Origin: Piscicola geometra
Lineage: Eukaryota > Annelida > Clitellata > Hirudinida > Piscicolidae
NCBI GenBank assembly: GCA_943735955.1
Contig: OX030955.1
Coordinates: 3,736,835 to 3,800,834 of the forward strand
Reading direction: 5' to 3'
DNA: 64,000 bases
Positions within the stretch are counted from its first letter, which is position 1. Each line of letters begins with the position of its first letter. Made by a program: the position numbers and the translations under genes. Shown piece by piece: positions 27,436 through 49,500 of the stretch. The notes under the pieces are model-generated. The model saw only the letters and a program-made list of their open reading frames with translations, did no database searches and was not told where the DNA came from.

Positions 27436-29947
27436 ATCGATGTTGTTGTCCCACTTTAAAGGATCAGTAGCGCATCTGTCCCCAGAAGCTTTCTTTAACT
27501 TGATGAACAAATCATTATTTTTCAAAACATTTCGTACAAGAAACAAAAATAAAAAAAAGATTATTCAAAATAGAATAATAATATTATTTTTATTATAATT
27601 GTATTTTACTTTGTATAATGGTTACGATTTAAATAAAAATCAATAGCTAAGCTACATATTCATTTCAACAAGCACTTGTTTTTCCGATAAAATTTATAAA
27701 CTCCAAATAACGTTATATTTTCGTTTTTAAAAGATTTTATACCAAAGAAATGTTCAAAGTATGCTTAAAATGAGTAAATTTTGAATTTAACTTCTAAATA
27801 ACATTTATTTTTTTCTGTGCAGCTTGTCAGAAGGCTGACAATTAGAAAACTAGACCGTACAATCGAATGGCTTCATCTGCCGAAAAGACAGCTATATAAG
27901 AATAATTAGCCGCAATTAACTTCTATTAATAATGACACACTCATCTTCCTAGACAATAATTGCATTCTCTTTTCTTTTGATCTACTCTGTTTTTAGTATT
28001 ATAATGCACTCACTGATTTTCGAAGGTTCTTTTGAATTTTCTGTTTTGCTATTTTAATCAAGTTGAAACTTTATTCTAGATTAAATAAAAGTAATTTGAT
28101 CATTTAAATAGATATTTTAAAAGTTAGAAACTTAAACATCAGCAAGAACCTCGCTTATACATGTTAGTTTTCTAGTAAATTTTAGAAACTCTGTCTTTAT
28201 ATGCCTTTTTGTAGTAAAACCCTTTAGGACAAGTATATATTTTCACACATATAAATACACACATACATATAGAGAGGTTAAGGCATACAAGAGATAGCCT
28301 AACATAGGTGCGTGAATACCGATGTAGTTTCGGATAAATAAAATATAAAAATGAATCCTTTTAAGTCAATTTCCAAAGTTTCTCAAAATTTAAAACTACT
28401 GCCATTGCTTTTCTTTTTCGAACCTGAGTCTTCCGTGCATCAACCACCATTAATATTCATGATATTATCCCTTTTTTTCTTATTTCTATTATTATCAGTA
28501 TTGTTTTTTGTTTTTTATACTTTTTTTATAATTGTGAATTATTATATTTAAAACATCTACTCGAATCAGTTGGTTTCAACACCTCTTTCAGGCATCTAAC
28601 CCCATCACCTCCATTAAATTTTAGCCACAAAATTAACTAAACTTAGTTGTTTATCGTTTTCATAAGTTATTTTTACTTTAATATTTAATATATCTTTTTT
28701 TCCATTTTAAAATATTTTTTTGAGAATATTTCATCATTAAATGTTAAAAAAAGCTATTAAATTTTTTAATATTTAATAAAAAAGGAAAGACTTGAGACTC
28801 GAACCTTGAGTAAGTGATTTTGAGTATGCATTCGAAATCATTTTTTATTCTTTAAACCTAATATTTTTGGGTAAAATTGTAGTTAAATGCGAAATGGTCA
28901 TCATCAAATAAAAATATGAACACTTAATTAAAAGCAAATTGTCGTCATTGTCACCAGCCTCAAGCACCTTTTAGTTACTGAGCTTTGAATAAAAGTTAAA
29001 TTCACTTTCTAAAAACTTTTTATCAAACTAAAACCAAAACACTTTTGACTTTCAACGCATATACATTAATCTTAGTATAAATCTTTATCTTATTATTAAT
29101 AGTAATTATAATTTATTATTCTTTTCCATTTTTCATTTCTTTCTTTATCCATTTCGTCATCGACCTCATAATAGGCGTCATTATAGATGCTGATGCTGCT
29201 GATTATGATAATGATGATGATGATGATGATGATGATGGTGGTGATGATGATGATGATGATAATGATGATGATGATGAGAAATAAGAGACTAAAAGGACGA
29301 AAATAATGATGGTTTATTTCATGTTAAATCTTGATCGAAAACTTGCATACAGAATAATTGATTGTCGTTTATAAGGCATAATTTTGTAAGTTTGCCTATG
29401 GTAATTTAAAATTGTTTTTATTTATTTAGTTTTTATTTACGTCCAATAATATTATAAATGTTTTTATATTTAATAGAATTATTAAAAAGATTGTTTTTGA
29501 ATAAATATTTTCAATGCTATCATAGGCTAGGTCGAAAAAGATGGATCGCAAAACACATGAATTATCTCGTCAATACTTTTTCAAGGATAAAGAAAATCCA
29601 AATGCAAAAAATCACTAGCTTCAAAGGGCTTTAGGCATTTAAAAGACGTTTCAGTCATTCGCGACTTTTAAATGGTCACTCATTTTTTTCTTAAATCAAT
29701 GAGAATAAATAAAAAAGAATAATTAATACACTTAAATTACCTTTGACCCAAATTTAAATTGTTTTTAATACATTGAAATTATATAATAGATGTAAAAAAA
29801 ATCCAATTGAAAAGCTTAAAAAATCTATTTTCCAGTCTTTTTTTCCTTTGGAAAAATCCTAAGCCATGGATTATCTGAATGAAAAAATGCATTTTTCAAA
29901 AATCTAATTTTATACGCTATTACTTCAGTAAAAAATATTTTTGAAGC
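27436..29947. other. intergenic region between M13 peptidase and LDL-A gene
   Basis: AT-rich DNA that should contain the peptidase promoter and 5' UTR and the 3' UTR of the LDL-A gene. Apart from a GAT microsatellite near 29186-29279 I see no recognisable element. Confidence 0.45.
29186..29279. repeat. (GAT)n microsatellite
   Basis: Interrupted run of about 30 GAT trinucleotides with occasional AAT and GGT variants. Confidence 0.9.
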
Positions 29948-32651
29948 TTAAAAAATGTATGATTCATATAAAAATGTTAAATCTTGAAACACTTTTTGCA
30001 AACCTCTGCAGTTTATTTCGTCGGAGCTCACCAAGCCTTTTTTATTTTTTTTAATCTTTCGTTTTTTTATCCTACTTTTTTTGTTATCTTCATTTTTATT
30101 TTTTCCTTTAAACTCATTATCACCGTCCTTATTATTTCCGCCGTCTATATCAACTTCTACTTGGATTTTTTCCTCGCTCGACAGTTCATTTGCATCTGTT
30201 TCAGCGTCATTACTACTCCCTTCCGCATCATCATCATTACCACCAACCTTACCTGAACCCTTCTCTTCATCATTTTCTTTAGAACTTACTTTTGCTTCTT
30301 TTTCTACCTTCGTGTTCATTAGACTACCATAACCATCATCATAATATCCATAATCATCATCTTCATTATTATCACCATCGTCATCCTTATCCTTATCATC
30401 ATCATAACCACCACTACCATCATCATCATCACAACCACCACTACCATCATCATCATCATAGTTTTCGACTTCTTCAGAATCATTTTTCCCATCAAGACTC
30501 CGCGTTGAACTCCCATCTTCCACATCCACTCCACAATCATTCACGCCGTCACACGTTTGCTCCCTTCGGAGACACTTCCCACTGCCAGGACACTTGAAAC
30601 CATGCTGGCAGCCTGGCGATGATGACAATTTTGGGTGCTTTGGTTGACTAATTGCATTATTTTTGTTCATAAGCGTTTGCGACAAATTTTAACTTTAGCT
30701 GCGGACACTTATCTAGTGATTGAAATCACAACCCTCTACACAAAATATTCAATCAACAACCAAAAACTCACTAAACACTAACAACCACTCTTTAACAACT
30801 AACCTATCAAACACTAACAGCAACTCATCAACAACTAACCTACCAACCATGGGAGGTGATCCTGGGGGGTTCTGGGGTCCGGACTCCTCCCCTCCCCCCA
30901 ATTTTTGGTAGTGAAGGAGTCCACTTCAATGGTTTGGACCCCAAGACCTCCCAGGATCGCCCCCAAGATTTGCAGCAGATCGCCGCCCCTGCTACCAGCC
31001 ACCCACCATAGCAAGGCCATTCGTCTGAGCCATCTTCGCAGTCTTCGTGACCATCGCACACCCTGTTGATGTCCAGACACTTTTGCATGTCATCACATTT
31101 GAACTCGTTAATCGGGCATGCTGCAATGGATAAAGATGGTTATGTGGGAGAAAGACTGTTTAACTTTTTATTTTTTATTCAACGATATTTTTGATGTTCC
31201 TTAATGCTATAGAAAGATTGTAAACAATATAGGAAAAAGTAGAAGATTGTATAGTAGAGGGTGGCACAGGAAATATTGTAGAGTATAAATTATTTTTTGA
31301 TACTTTTAATAATTTTTAGAAAATTATTTTTTTCTTCTGAAAAATAGGTTGTGAAAAATTTATGACAGAAACTAAGCTGAATAAGCTGTTAAACGAATTG
31401 AAAAGCTTTGATTGAGGTTTTTGGTGGCTCATGGTAGCTTTTATATGTTAACAATTAATATAGTTGTTTGTAGGATATCTATGATATTAATCCTTAAAAC
31501 TGTCTTACTTTTAGATATTGCAGTACGAATAAAGAAAGTAAAATTGGGCATATTTTCTTCAGTTGAAAAAATAATTAACGTGCATGACAATTCCTTTCAT
31601 AAAGTTCCACTTGTCTGCGAAAGACAAACACGTCAATTCATATTCAGTGACATGCTTCCTGTGTGAAGCTGGAAAAAATATACATTTTTTAATGTAAATA
31701 CTTCGAAACTTTTTTTCAAAATGTTTTAATTATCTTTTTGACACTTTAAAGCTTCTGAAATTTGTTTCAAAGATATTTTTACAAAGTTTAAAAACTAGAA
31801 AAAAGTGAATTACCATATTTTTAAAAAATTATTCAAATAATAATAATAATATCCAAAGCGTCAAGGCCTCTTTTTAGTGTTTTTAGTTTTTATAGTTTCC
31901 TTACTAGTTGTGTTGCATAAGGATGCAGTAATGCTTTCCTAAAATTGTATTAGGCCTTCACATTCATAGTGAATATTTTCACATTAAAAAATAATTATTA
32001 TCATTGAAATATTATTTTACACAGTTGACATTTAGCTCATGAATATTCTGGGAAGGTTCCCCTAAATATTATTTTCAACGGAGTCAAAATGTTTGAATAA
32101 CTTCGGGTTTATATCTTCATCCACTTTTCATCGTAATTACCACAACTATCAGATACATTTTCTTTTTTTTTAAACATTCATATTTCGAGCTTGAAAACTA
32201 TTGGATAGTTAAGCACACTCTTGAAGAATGTTGATGATTAGAGCTAAATCCGCCCAGATATATGTTGTTCTAATTATTTATTTTTTTTAAGTTGCAAGAA
32301 AAAATTGGTAGCTTTGCCACAAGATTAATTTCAAGTAATTTTTTCTGATTAACAGAGGATTCACACGAATCCTTCTCATCAGAAAAGCTTCACTGGATGC
32401 TTTTTATTCTATTTCCTTGTATTATGCTGTATTTTTTTTACTTCGATGAATTATGATTAATAAAAGAAGTATAAATATTTAAGTCGTATTTAAGTCTATA
32501 TAACTCTAATAATACGTATAAAAGTTCTTACTCATGTTGCATAATCTAGGGTCTTCATCGCTGCTGTCGTGGCAGTCTTCCACGTCGTCACAGACGTGCA
32601 CTCTCCTCATGCACTCGCCGTCGTCGCAACGCCAGTAACCACTCGGACAAA
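29948..32651 (-). CDS. LDL-receptor class A repeat protein, 5' end unresolved
   Basis: Extracellular ligand-binding protein or receptor, function not inferable. Three exons join with matching phases: 32532-32651, 31007-31120 and 29948-30612. Each encodes one LDL-A module, a six-Cys Ca2+-binding fold. Module 1 has CDDVEDCHDSSDE and module 2 has CDGHEDCEDGSDE. Module 3 begins CQHGFKCPGSGKC and runs to CDGVNDC, then is split by about 160 residues of Asp/Glu/Gly- and Lys-rich sequence before its closing SSDEINC. I see no in-phase GT-AG intron that would remove the insertion. The frame closes 20 residues after the last Cys, unless a donor just after EINCR (GTTTGC) leads to further exons. I find no signal peptide or membrane segment, so upstream exons are probably missing from this model. 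Confidence 0.72.
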
Positions 32652-33315
32652 CTTGCATTATTTAAATGATGGGTAGATAAGTTTTATAATGATAGTTTGA
32701 TCAACATGGTTAGGTAACGTGTTGCTAAAGTTATAATTTATATATTATAGAACTGCGAGTAAAATTTGATAGAGCATATTTTATAATGGAATTAATATAA
32801 CCGAGTGGAAGACACTATAATTAAGAGACGATAAATGAAGATTAGCACGAATTGACGACACTCAATTGTTTATAATTATAAGGATTGTTATTCTATTTGT
32901 TTGTATGGAATATCAGAATGCAAATTGTTTGAAGAATTGTACCCACTTATTTTGGAATGAACTAAAAACGAATTTATGAAGATGATTACAGCGATTTTAT
33001 CATCCAGCTGGTACAAATTCATAACTTTATGAACAGGCGTGACAGCATATAGAAAAATTAAACCTTTTAATATAAAAATTTGGAAAAGATTTATGTTTAC
33101 GTTTTTGTGTTTCAAAATAAGTTGTACTTATTTACAAAAAAATGCGTCACAGAAAAAGTAATATATAAATTTGGAAATATTAATGAGAACAATATGGAAA
33201 AAAATATAGGAAAACATATTAAAACTTTATTTTTAAAATATCCTAAATCACTTGAACTGCGGTTAGATTGAAATAACAAAAAAATACTGTAAATGTTTCT
33301 ATCACATCCAATTCT
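32652..33315. other. spacer between LDL-A gene and NPHP1 3' end
   Basis: A minus-strand open frame at 32888-33115 starts with a hydrophobic stretch that could be a signal peptide for the LDL-A gene downstream of it. I cannot connect it by a convincing donor in the right phase, so I leave it uncalled. Confidence 0.35.
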
Positions 33316-41427
<8,112 letters not shown>

Positions 41428-41469
41428 TATAGTATATGATTATACATATTCAATCAAACAAGCACTCTG

Positions 41470-41483
41470 GTCGTTATGGATAC
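41470..41483. promoter_or_regulatory. candidate RFX X-box of NPHP1
   Basis: GTCGTTATGGATAC matches the ciliary X-box pattern GTHNYYATRRNAAC at 13 of 14 positions, about 43 bases upstream of the NPHP1 start codon. RFX factors are known to drive many ciliary genes through such sites close to the start. One position deviates on either strand, so this is an inference from position plus similarity. Confidence 0.35.
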
Positions 41484-42169
41484 GGGTTTATCTAACCAAA
41501 CGTTTAATAATTCAAAGGATTTTATTTATTAAAAAGACTCTTTTGTATTCTATTTTTTCTGTCTTTCTTATAACTAAATTTTACTCTTTTCAGCATTTGT
41601 TTTTATTTTATTTATTTTTCAAATTCAAACATAAGCATTAAGATATCGATTTTTGTCATAATTACTGAACATGTTTAAAAAATCATTTTAAACAAATATT
41701 TTTTCTGTAGAAAAAATCAGCATTTGTGCTTGTATTTCAATTAATTAGTTTCGCATCTATTTGTTTAACGTTCACTACACCAATAACTGATAAACTAGCA
41801 AAATCGTCTTCAAAATTACATTAAATTCACAGCCCAGTCAGTGAAAAGATATAAAAATGTTATCGGTAATTTTAATTTCTAAAAGCCGTTCAATATCTCT
41901 TTATTAAACATTTATTATCATTTGAATAAGCAGACAGCATCCTTTCAATTACTGTTTTGGAATGCATTACTGACCTGTCATTTTAGAATAAACTTTGTAT
42001 TGTAAATTTAAAATTTATTTCTAAATGCAAGTATAAAAATTTAATTAATGAATTTTGTAAAATTTTGTTGATAATATTTAAATACATTTAATTTAATTAC
42101 CAATTTTGGGACGCTCTCTAGATCTTAGAATGCTCGCGTATATTTCGTTGCTGGAAAGAAATTAAAAGT

Positions 42170-42568
<399 letters not shown>

Positions 42569-42668
42569 ATGTGTTCTCTTTTATTTTTAAGATGAGAATA
42601 AGATTTAGAAATAAAATTAAATAAAAAAAGTATCTGGTTATTACTTTCCCATTCCTAACTTGATCATT

Positions 42669-45600
42669 CTAGCTGGCTTCGAAATCAACTTGCCGTAGAG
42701 GAGATCTTGTTTCGTTATTTGCTGGAAAATTGATCAACTTGAATTTATATTCTTTTTCTCTAATCGAGAAAGTTATATGCTAATTAGATTTTTTTATCTA
42801 CAACATCTTGAATCATAAATTACATTCTATTCAAATATATTAGATAATTAATTTATTATAATAATAAAGATAATCTCACATTTCAGACAACCTTCGTTAA
42901 CCGCATTCACTTTACTCCTCGTACAATCGTGACCTTGATGGTCTGTTTCGATCGAACACATTTTTAGTAATAGATTTGTGTTATTAAAAATTTAATATAA
43001 ATCTAATTTTTTAAAAAATTCATATAGTTTCTTAATGTCTGTAATAAGAAAACCGAAATCAAAAGTTAGAAAATTCATCGATACATAAAAATATGTAAAT
43101 ACTAGAGGTCGGACATGGACGATTTTTCATTCCCGGTCCCGTCCCGTTCCCGAAATTTGTTTTCCCGTCCCGTCCCGTTCCCGATGGGACATCAGAATTT
43201 TGATTCCCGTCCCGTCCCGTTCCCGAAATTTGTTTTCCCGTCCCGTCCCGTTCCCGATGGGACATCAGAATTTTGATTCCCGTCCCGTCCCGTTCCCGCA
43301 ACTCGATTCACGGTCCCGACCCGTTCCCGAAACTTTTTTGTTTTTTTATTCATTTTCGCTGCCGTTTTCACTGGTCCCAAACTTGCTAGTTCTAACATTT
43401 CTTACAATTTATTATTTGAAAGTCAGAGAATATTTCTTTTAATAAAATTAAAAAAACACGATTTAAATTTCAAATATTTATTGAAATGAAAGTATTGAAG
43501 TTAGTCATTGTTTTTGAGTAATTCAATCAAGTCTTTATTGCTTTTCACACGGGTTAAACCGTTAAGAGTTTCAGCTTTCAAATGAGAGGATTTTGGGTCT
43601 GAAGTTAAACGACCACATATTAAAAAATTCCGTTCACAGGGAATATAACTTGCAGATATACTAAACAAAATTTTGGCTACTTCTTGTTGTATTTTAAAAT
43701 TGCTCATTTTACTCCAATAAAATAAAATATCTTTATAATCTTCGATTTTTTTGGGACGTAATTGTGAATATTTGTACAATTCATCCTCTTCTGAATTTTT
43801 TTCTTCGTTCATTATTATTAATTCTTCAATAATGATAGAAATATGTTTTTTGACAACATTCTTATTCTCCACAACTGCAAATATAAAATCATTCGTATAA
43901 TTTGTTAGTATTATAATTTTATTATAATTTTTTCGTTATAAAAACAAACATAATAGGTCTAAATAACCATCATTTGTTTTTTTTCTCAACGGCACTGCAG
44001 CTTGGTCTGGCTGTACAAAATAGATTTAAATTTTCTCTAATGAAAGTCTTGGTATTTATTTCTTTTCTATCCCAAACTTTTTTTCTATTATTCTTTCATA
44101 CTGTGGATGCAACAGACATGCTGTCATATGAATGAGATCAATGGCATCTTTTCTTTTGTCGAAATGATCAACTGAACAATCATTTGGAAATTAATCATTC
44201 AAATTCAAAGTATTAATTTATAAAATTAAAATAATATAACTGACCATTTTGATTTCATCTGAAAAGTTTTCATCATCACCCATTTGTTCTAATTTCCCTA
44301 ATCTTTGGACTCACCATAACAACTTCAAATGTAGTGTTGGAGATTTCGACATTGGCAATGGTGGCTTCGTTACACATTTCTATTGCATTTAATACTTATT
44401 TTAAGTACGGAGTATCGATGAAATAAAGATTTTCATACTTAGAAGTTTGCTGAAAAATCATTGTTAAAAAATCCAATCCCAATAACTGTCATTCCCGTTT
44501 TTCCCGTTCCCGATTTAAAAGTTGATTCCCGTTCCCGTCTTTTCCCGTTCCCGATTTGAAAGTTGATTCCCGTTCCCGTTCCCGTCCCGAAAACCTATTC
44601 CCGGTTCCCGACTTTTCCCGTCCCGAAATTAATTTTCATTCCCGTTCCCGCGGGAGTCCCGCGGGTACCCGCGGGTACCCGGTCAGATCGGGTACCCGGT
44701 CCGACCTCTAGTAAATACATATAAATATATATATAAATGAAGTTTAATCAACTCATAAACCAGAAAAACATTTAATGACTCTTAATATTAATGCGACTCA
44801 GATTAAATTCTCACTCACTATGGACTCTCTTGAAGGAAACTCTCTTGGACGGCTCTTTATTTGTCATTTCTCCATAACCTTAATAATTGTTTTCATTAAT
44901 TTAAACACTTCTAAATTAATTCAATCACAAAAACTCGTTTTTTTGGTGAAATAGAATTGAAAAATTAATAATTTAAAGAAATGTTTAAATAATGTCTAAT
45001 TATGATCCACCTCCGGGACTTTTGTTGCTACTGCGACTTCTGTCGAGTGTTTTCTTTCTGTAGTCTTTAACCGATTCTGGTTCACCGCCTATTTATGAAT
45101 TAAAATATAATCATTCATATTCAATAATTTTCCTTTATTTAAAGATTTGTCAGTCAAAAATATAAAAAGTGCTTCTAATCTAATTCTTCATCATGAGAAT
45201 ATTTTAAAAATAATTATACAAATATACTGACGTGTGTTTTCTGGTCTTTTTGTTTTAAGACATTCATCGTCGGCTATAAAAAATATTTTAACAATTAGTT
45301 TTATCATGTGTATTCATTTTTTCCAAATTTATACATTTTTATAGCATATATATAATAATAATAATAGTTTTATTTGTTTATAATTATATTTTTTTTAATG
45401 TTTGGAAATATTTTTTTAATGTTTGGAAATATTTTTTTAATGTTAAGAAATATTTTTTTAATGTTTGGAAATTTTTTTTTACATATTTTAGAGGCATATA
45501 ATTGAAACCAAAAATAAATTTAATCGATTTTTAAAGCATGTAAATCTAGCATTAGTGTTCGACGCGGAATAATAAAGAACCAATAAAATGATAAGTTACT

Positions 45601-46454
45601 AAAAAAACATTAAATCGTCAAGACTCACTTGAGGATTCTTCAGATTTTCCTCGAACTCTTTTGAATCTCTTTTGTTGTCTGCTTCTGTAGCCTATTTATT
45701 TGGATTCAAAGTTCATTTGGAAAAATTTTAGATTTTCTAAACTTTTAAGCTTTTAATTTTCTAGATTTTATTACTTACTAGTGAATTTTTTATTGTGGAG
45801 GACTTTATCCTGAATGCCTCTGTTCTGGTTTCGGAAGCACTTCCAACCAGGCTCTACTTTCTCTCCTTCGCCTGTGAGTTGCATAACCATTTCATAAAAA
45901 TTATAATCGTAAAATAAATATCATAAGTTATTTTCTCATTTTCAACATAATTTATAAATGTTTTTTTATATAAATATAAACTCTTTTTATTTTAAATTTT
46001 GGTTAATAAAGAAGGAAAGTTATAAAAAAATGAAATTACTTTTATTAAATAGGTCTGTAATTTATTTTAAAGTAGTTAAAGTAGTATATTTAGCAATTGC
46101 CATGGATTTTCTCAAATTATTCAAACATACTGTATATTGAATTGATTAATCTATCGAACGAACTGGATGAGGGTTTATGTTTGGCTCTAGAGTTGCCTCC
46201 TTGAAACAACACGTTGTACATGTTGGTTTCAGTGTGTTCTGAAATTGATGCAAATAGTAAATAGACTATGTTTTTAAAATAAATTAAGTACTTAAAGTTG
46301 AAAATTTTATTAAGATTACCTGGCTACAAGCATTATTTTGATGTTTTTGAAGCTTATAGCGAGTTAACAATGATTATCCTTCTTTTTTGTTTATTTATTT
46401 ATTAGTAGCTTGAAAACATAATTTTTAATCAAAGACAAAGTTGGTTTAATTTCT

Positions 46455-46508
<54 letters not shown>

Positions 46509-49500
46509 CGTAACTTTTATTCTCACCTGCGTGTGTGTTGTTAAATTCAGCGTGCATTCCTTTCCTACGATTCAAGCCACTTCTAGCGACTGCTTCAACA
46601 TCAATTTTTTAAAGTTTGATTAAGCCTTAAACAAAAAATTAAATGTATGAATGTTTCATTTAATTTTTTTATTTTTACAGAGTCATTACCTGATATTTCC
46701 TTCTTTGAAGACAAGCGGTTTTCTAAAGCGACACTTCGACCTGATTTGAGCCTCCGTGCATCTGCATTTCCACGCGACAATACCATAAAAAATTAATTTC
46801 TTAAAAGAATTTTTAAAAATATATATTAAATCATTGAAAAAGCAGAAAAATGCTAAGTAAATCTTGAATTATACTAAATCATATATTCCACACTTGAGAA
46901 GATTGGTTTGGAGCCCATAAACGATTTCAACCGGTTCTCAGTTCTTTCTGAGATTCAGTAGTGTTGCGAAAAACTCGTAATTGAGAATTTTCAGCATTAA
47001 AAATACCCAAAAATGTATAATCGATAAAAATTTGACTTTTTCAACTTGTAAAGTGAGAGCTATGAAAAGTTACCTTGTTTGTTTCCCATTCTCAATTGGG
47101 GTGTTACATCTCTTTTTATGCTATTTTCTAAATAGGCGATTATTTATTTAAATTGTTTAGATAAAGTACATGAAATTTGATTTTTCAATCTTTCATCGTT
47201 TGCTAAAAGAACTTATTCTTAATTAAGCTTCAGTATATTTTAGATTAAATTTTTACATTTGAAAATTATTTTACATCTTTATCTAATCCTATTTCTTATT
47301 ATTATTTAACCTGAGAGACTGTTCCCGTGGTTGCGGTCTGTCACTTAGATTAGATAAAAAAATTATATTATTTGAAAAGTAATAAGAAATATTCGTTTAT
47401 TAAAAATGTATAACCCTTATTTTTGGCATTTTCCGACTTGTTAGTTTCTGTAGGACTCTCTGTTAGAGATATCAGGTGGCATACAAAATTCAAACATATA
47501 TATTGAAGTAGTTTTTGAAGCTTTTTTTATGGGTTTTTATAATCTGATAAATCATGAATAAATTATGAAAAATCTTATTATTATATCCTATATAAGATTT
47601 TAAGAGCGCCTTTGTTTTGTTCCCAGGGGATTAAAAAAATAACAATTATTAATTTATTTTTTAATTTAAAGCTTACTTTTATTTCCTTTCTCCGACTTGT
47701 TAGTTTTTGGTGGACTCTCTGTTAGAAAGATCAGGTGGCATACCAAATTCCAAAATATATATTAAAGTAATTTTAAAGCTTTTTATGGGTTTTTATAATC
47801 TGAGAAATTATGAAAAATCTAATTATTATATTTTATGTAAGATTTTAGAGCCCCTTTGTTTTGTTCCCAGGGAATTCAGAAACATAAAAATTATTTATTT
47901 CTTTTTTAATTCAAAGCTTACTTTTATTCCCTTTCTCCGACTTGTTAGTTTTTGGTGGACTCTCTGTTAAAAAGATCATGTGGCATACCAAATGGGTTTT
48001 TTATAACCTGATGCTTAATAAATTATAAAAAATCTAATTATTATAACTTATGTATGATATTGAAGCACCTTTGTGGTGTATATAATACTTATAATTTTAA
48101 AAATAGTCTTAATAACTAATTTAAATAAATTTTAACTATCTAATTCTATAGAGCGTTCAAATGTAGTGAAACTTCATTACTTCCAACTAACTTTTTTTGT
48201 TATCAGTCTTTTCGCCTTGACTTTTGTTGGACTTCAGAGCTAGCATGAGAGAATTTTATCAAGATTCAAAATTATTATTTATTTATTTTACAAGTTAATA
48301 AATTTTCTGTCTATTCTGTACTTTAACATCTTAGTCCCATAATAATCAAAATAGATTTTCTAACTCTTTTCGTCTTTCTTTTTGCCTTTCTTTTTATCTT
48401 CTTCTAAAATTTGTGGGACAAATATTATAAGATCCAATATTGCATTGAAAATGTTATTTTAAATGGTTTTAATAAAATATTCAAAATATTTATTAACTCA
48501 TATCTTTTAGTAAAAATTCAAATCTCACGTGTTGTTTGATAAGCACGAAAATATTATAAATTAATTAAAAAGAGAAAAAAAGAAAATCTTTTATTTTATT
48601 CATATAAATTTTTTTTTCTGTGGAAGAACTGCTGCCTACTTTTGGGGCTTGTTTCAGGGCTTGTCTTGCTATGTCCTTTGCTTTTGCCGTCTGAAGGTCT
48701 CCCTGGAGAGTCTGTGCAGTTAATTACGCGTGAATTACTCGTTTGTGACAAATGCACGAATGGGCAAAGTTAATCAAAAAGCTGATGGTTTACCCGTTCA
48801 CCGAAAAAGTTAACTTTGATAAACTTAAACCCGTTAATTTATTCCTTATCCAACGGAAGTTACTGTTTAAATCAAAAACAACAATTTTAGTTTAAAAAAC
48901 GCTCAAATCGCTTAACGTTTTGTTTTCTAGACTTGATAAAAAAATTTAAAATGGAATATTTAACATATATATTTTTTTAATGGTTCATTCTTACCTTTTT
49001 TGTTCTTTGATGAACTTTCTTGAAATTGGTCAATCAAAATAAATTATTTACAATATCCATAAGCTTTAATATTTAATAATTTGATAACAATTATTATAAC
49101 AATCACTCATCAATTTTTTCACCATTTAAATAAATATGTTCAATTATTATTCAACATTTAGAGCAAAGAAAAGAATACTTTTTTTTTCTTTTTCGGAATC
49201 TATTTTGAATATATTCAAAAATGTTTTACAGTTATCACTATAATCAGGGAATCCTCCATGCACATTGTTAAAATAAATTGTCCGTTAGCAGATGACCTAC
49301 ACCAGGATTACTTAGAGTCCTGGTCTGCGTAGCTTTGCTTCGTGGTCCGCAAAATGTCTTATAAAACAAACTGATTTCACACTAATTTAATTTTTTACTA
49401 ATTTTATAATCTTGACATGATCCTAATAACTCAAAAATTGTAGGCAGATAAATTTAATCATTGCTTGTTCTATGTTAACTTTTAATTGCAATAATCATGT

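Larger units (their letters stand above)
43103..44710. mobile_element. hAT-family DNA transposon, non-autonomous
   Basis: A 1608-bp element with perfect 12-bp terminal inverted repeats TAGAGGTCGGAC (43103-43114) and GTCCGACCTCTA (44699-44710). It is flanked by an identical 8-bp target-site duplication GTAAATAC (43095-43102 and 44711-44718), the diagnostic length for hAT. Inside are GC-rich arrays of CCCGTTCCCG-type units near both ends and a fragment of hAT transposase on the minus strand. The coding content is too short and broken for an autonomous copy. It lies in an intron of the Lys/Ser-rich gene. The perfect ends and duplication suggest a fairly recent insertion. Confidence 0.92.

Noticed and set aside
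28780..28830. GGTTCGAGTCT-like B box on the minus strand.
   Set aside because: No A box at the right distance and no stems, so a single 11-base match is not enough.
42093..42150. Possible alternative last exon (NEIYASILRSRERPKIGN) of the Lys/Ser-rich gene.
   Set aside because: It requires reading exon 42645-42721 in phase 0, but all preceding exons end in phase 1. The phase-consistent reading stops at 42669-42671. Kept only as an alternative.
43059..43398. Open frames with repeated RDGTG / GTGRDG peptides.
   Set aside because: They translate the CCCGTTCCCG subterminal array of the hAT element and have no protein features.
48716..48880. TTAAC-rich stretch similar in flavour to the tract at 58360-58475.
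   Set aside because: No terminal repeat or target duplication is visible, so it could be a MITE or simple AT bias.
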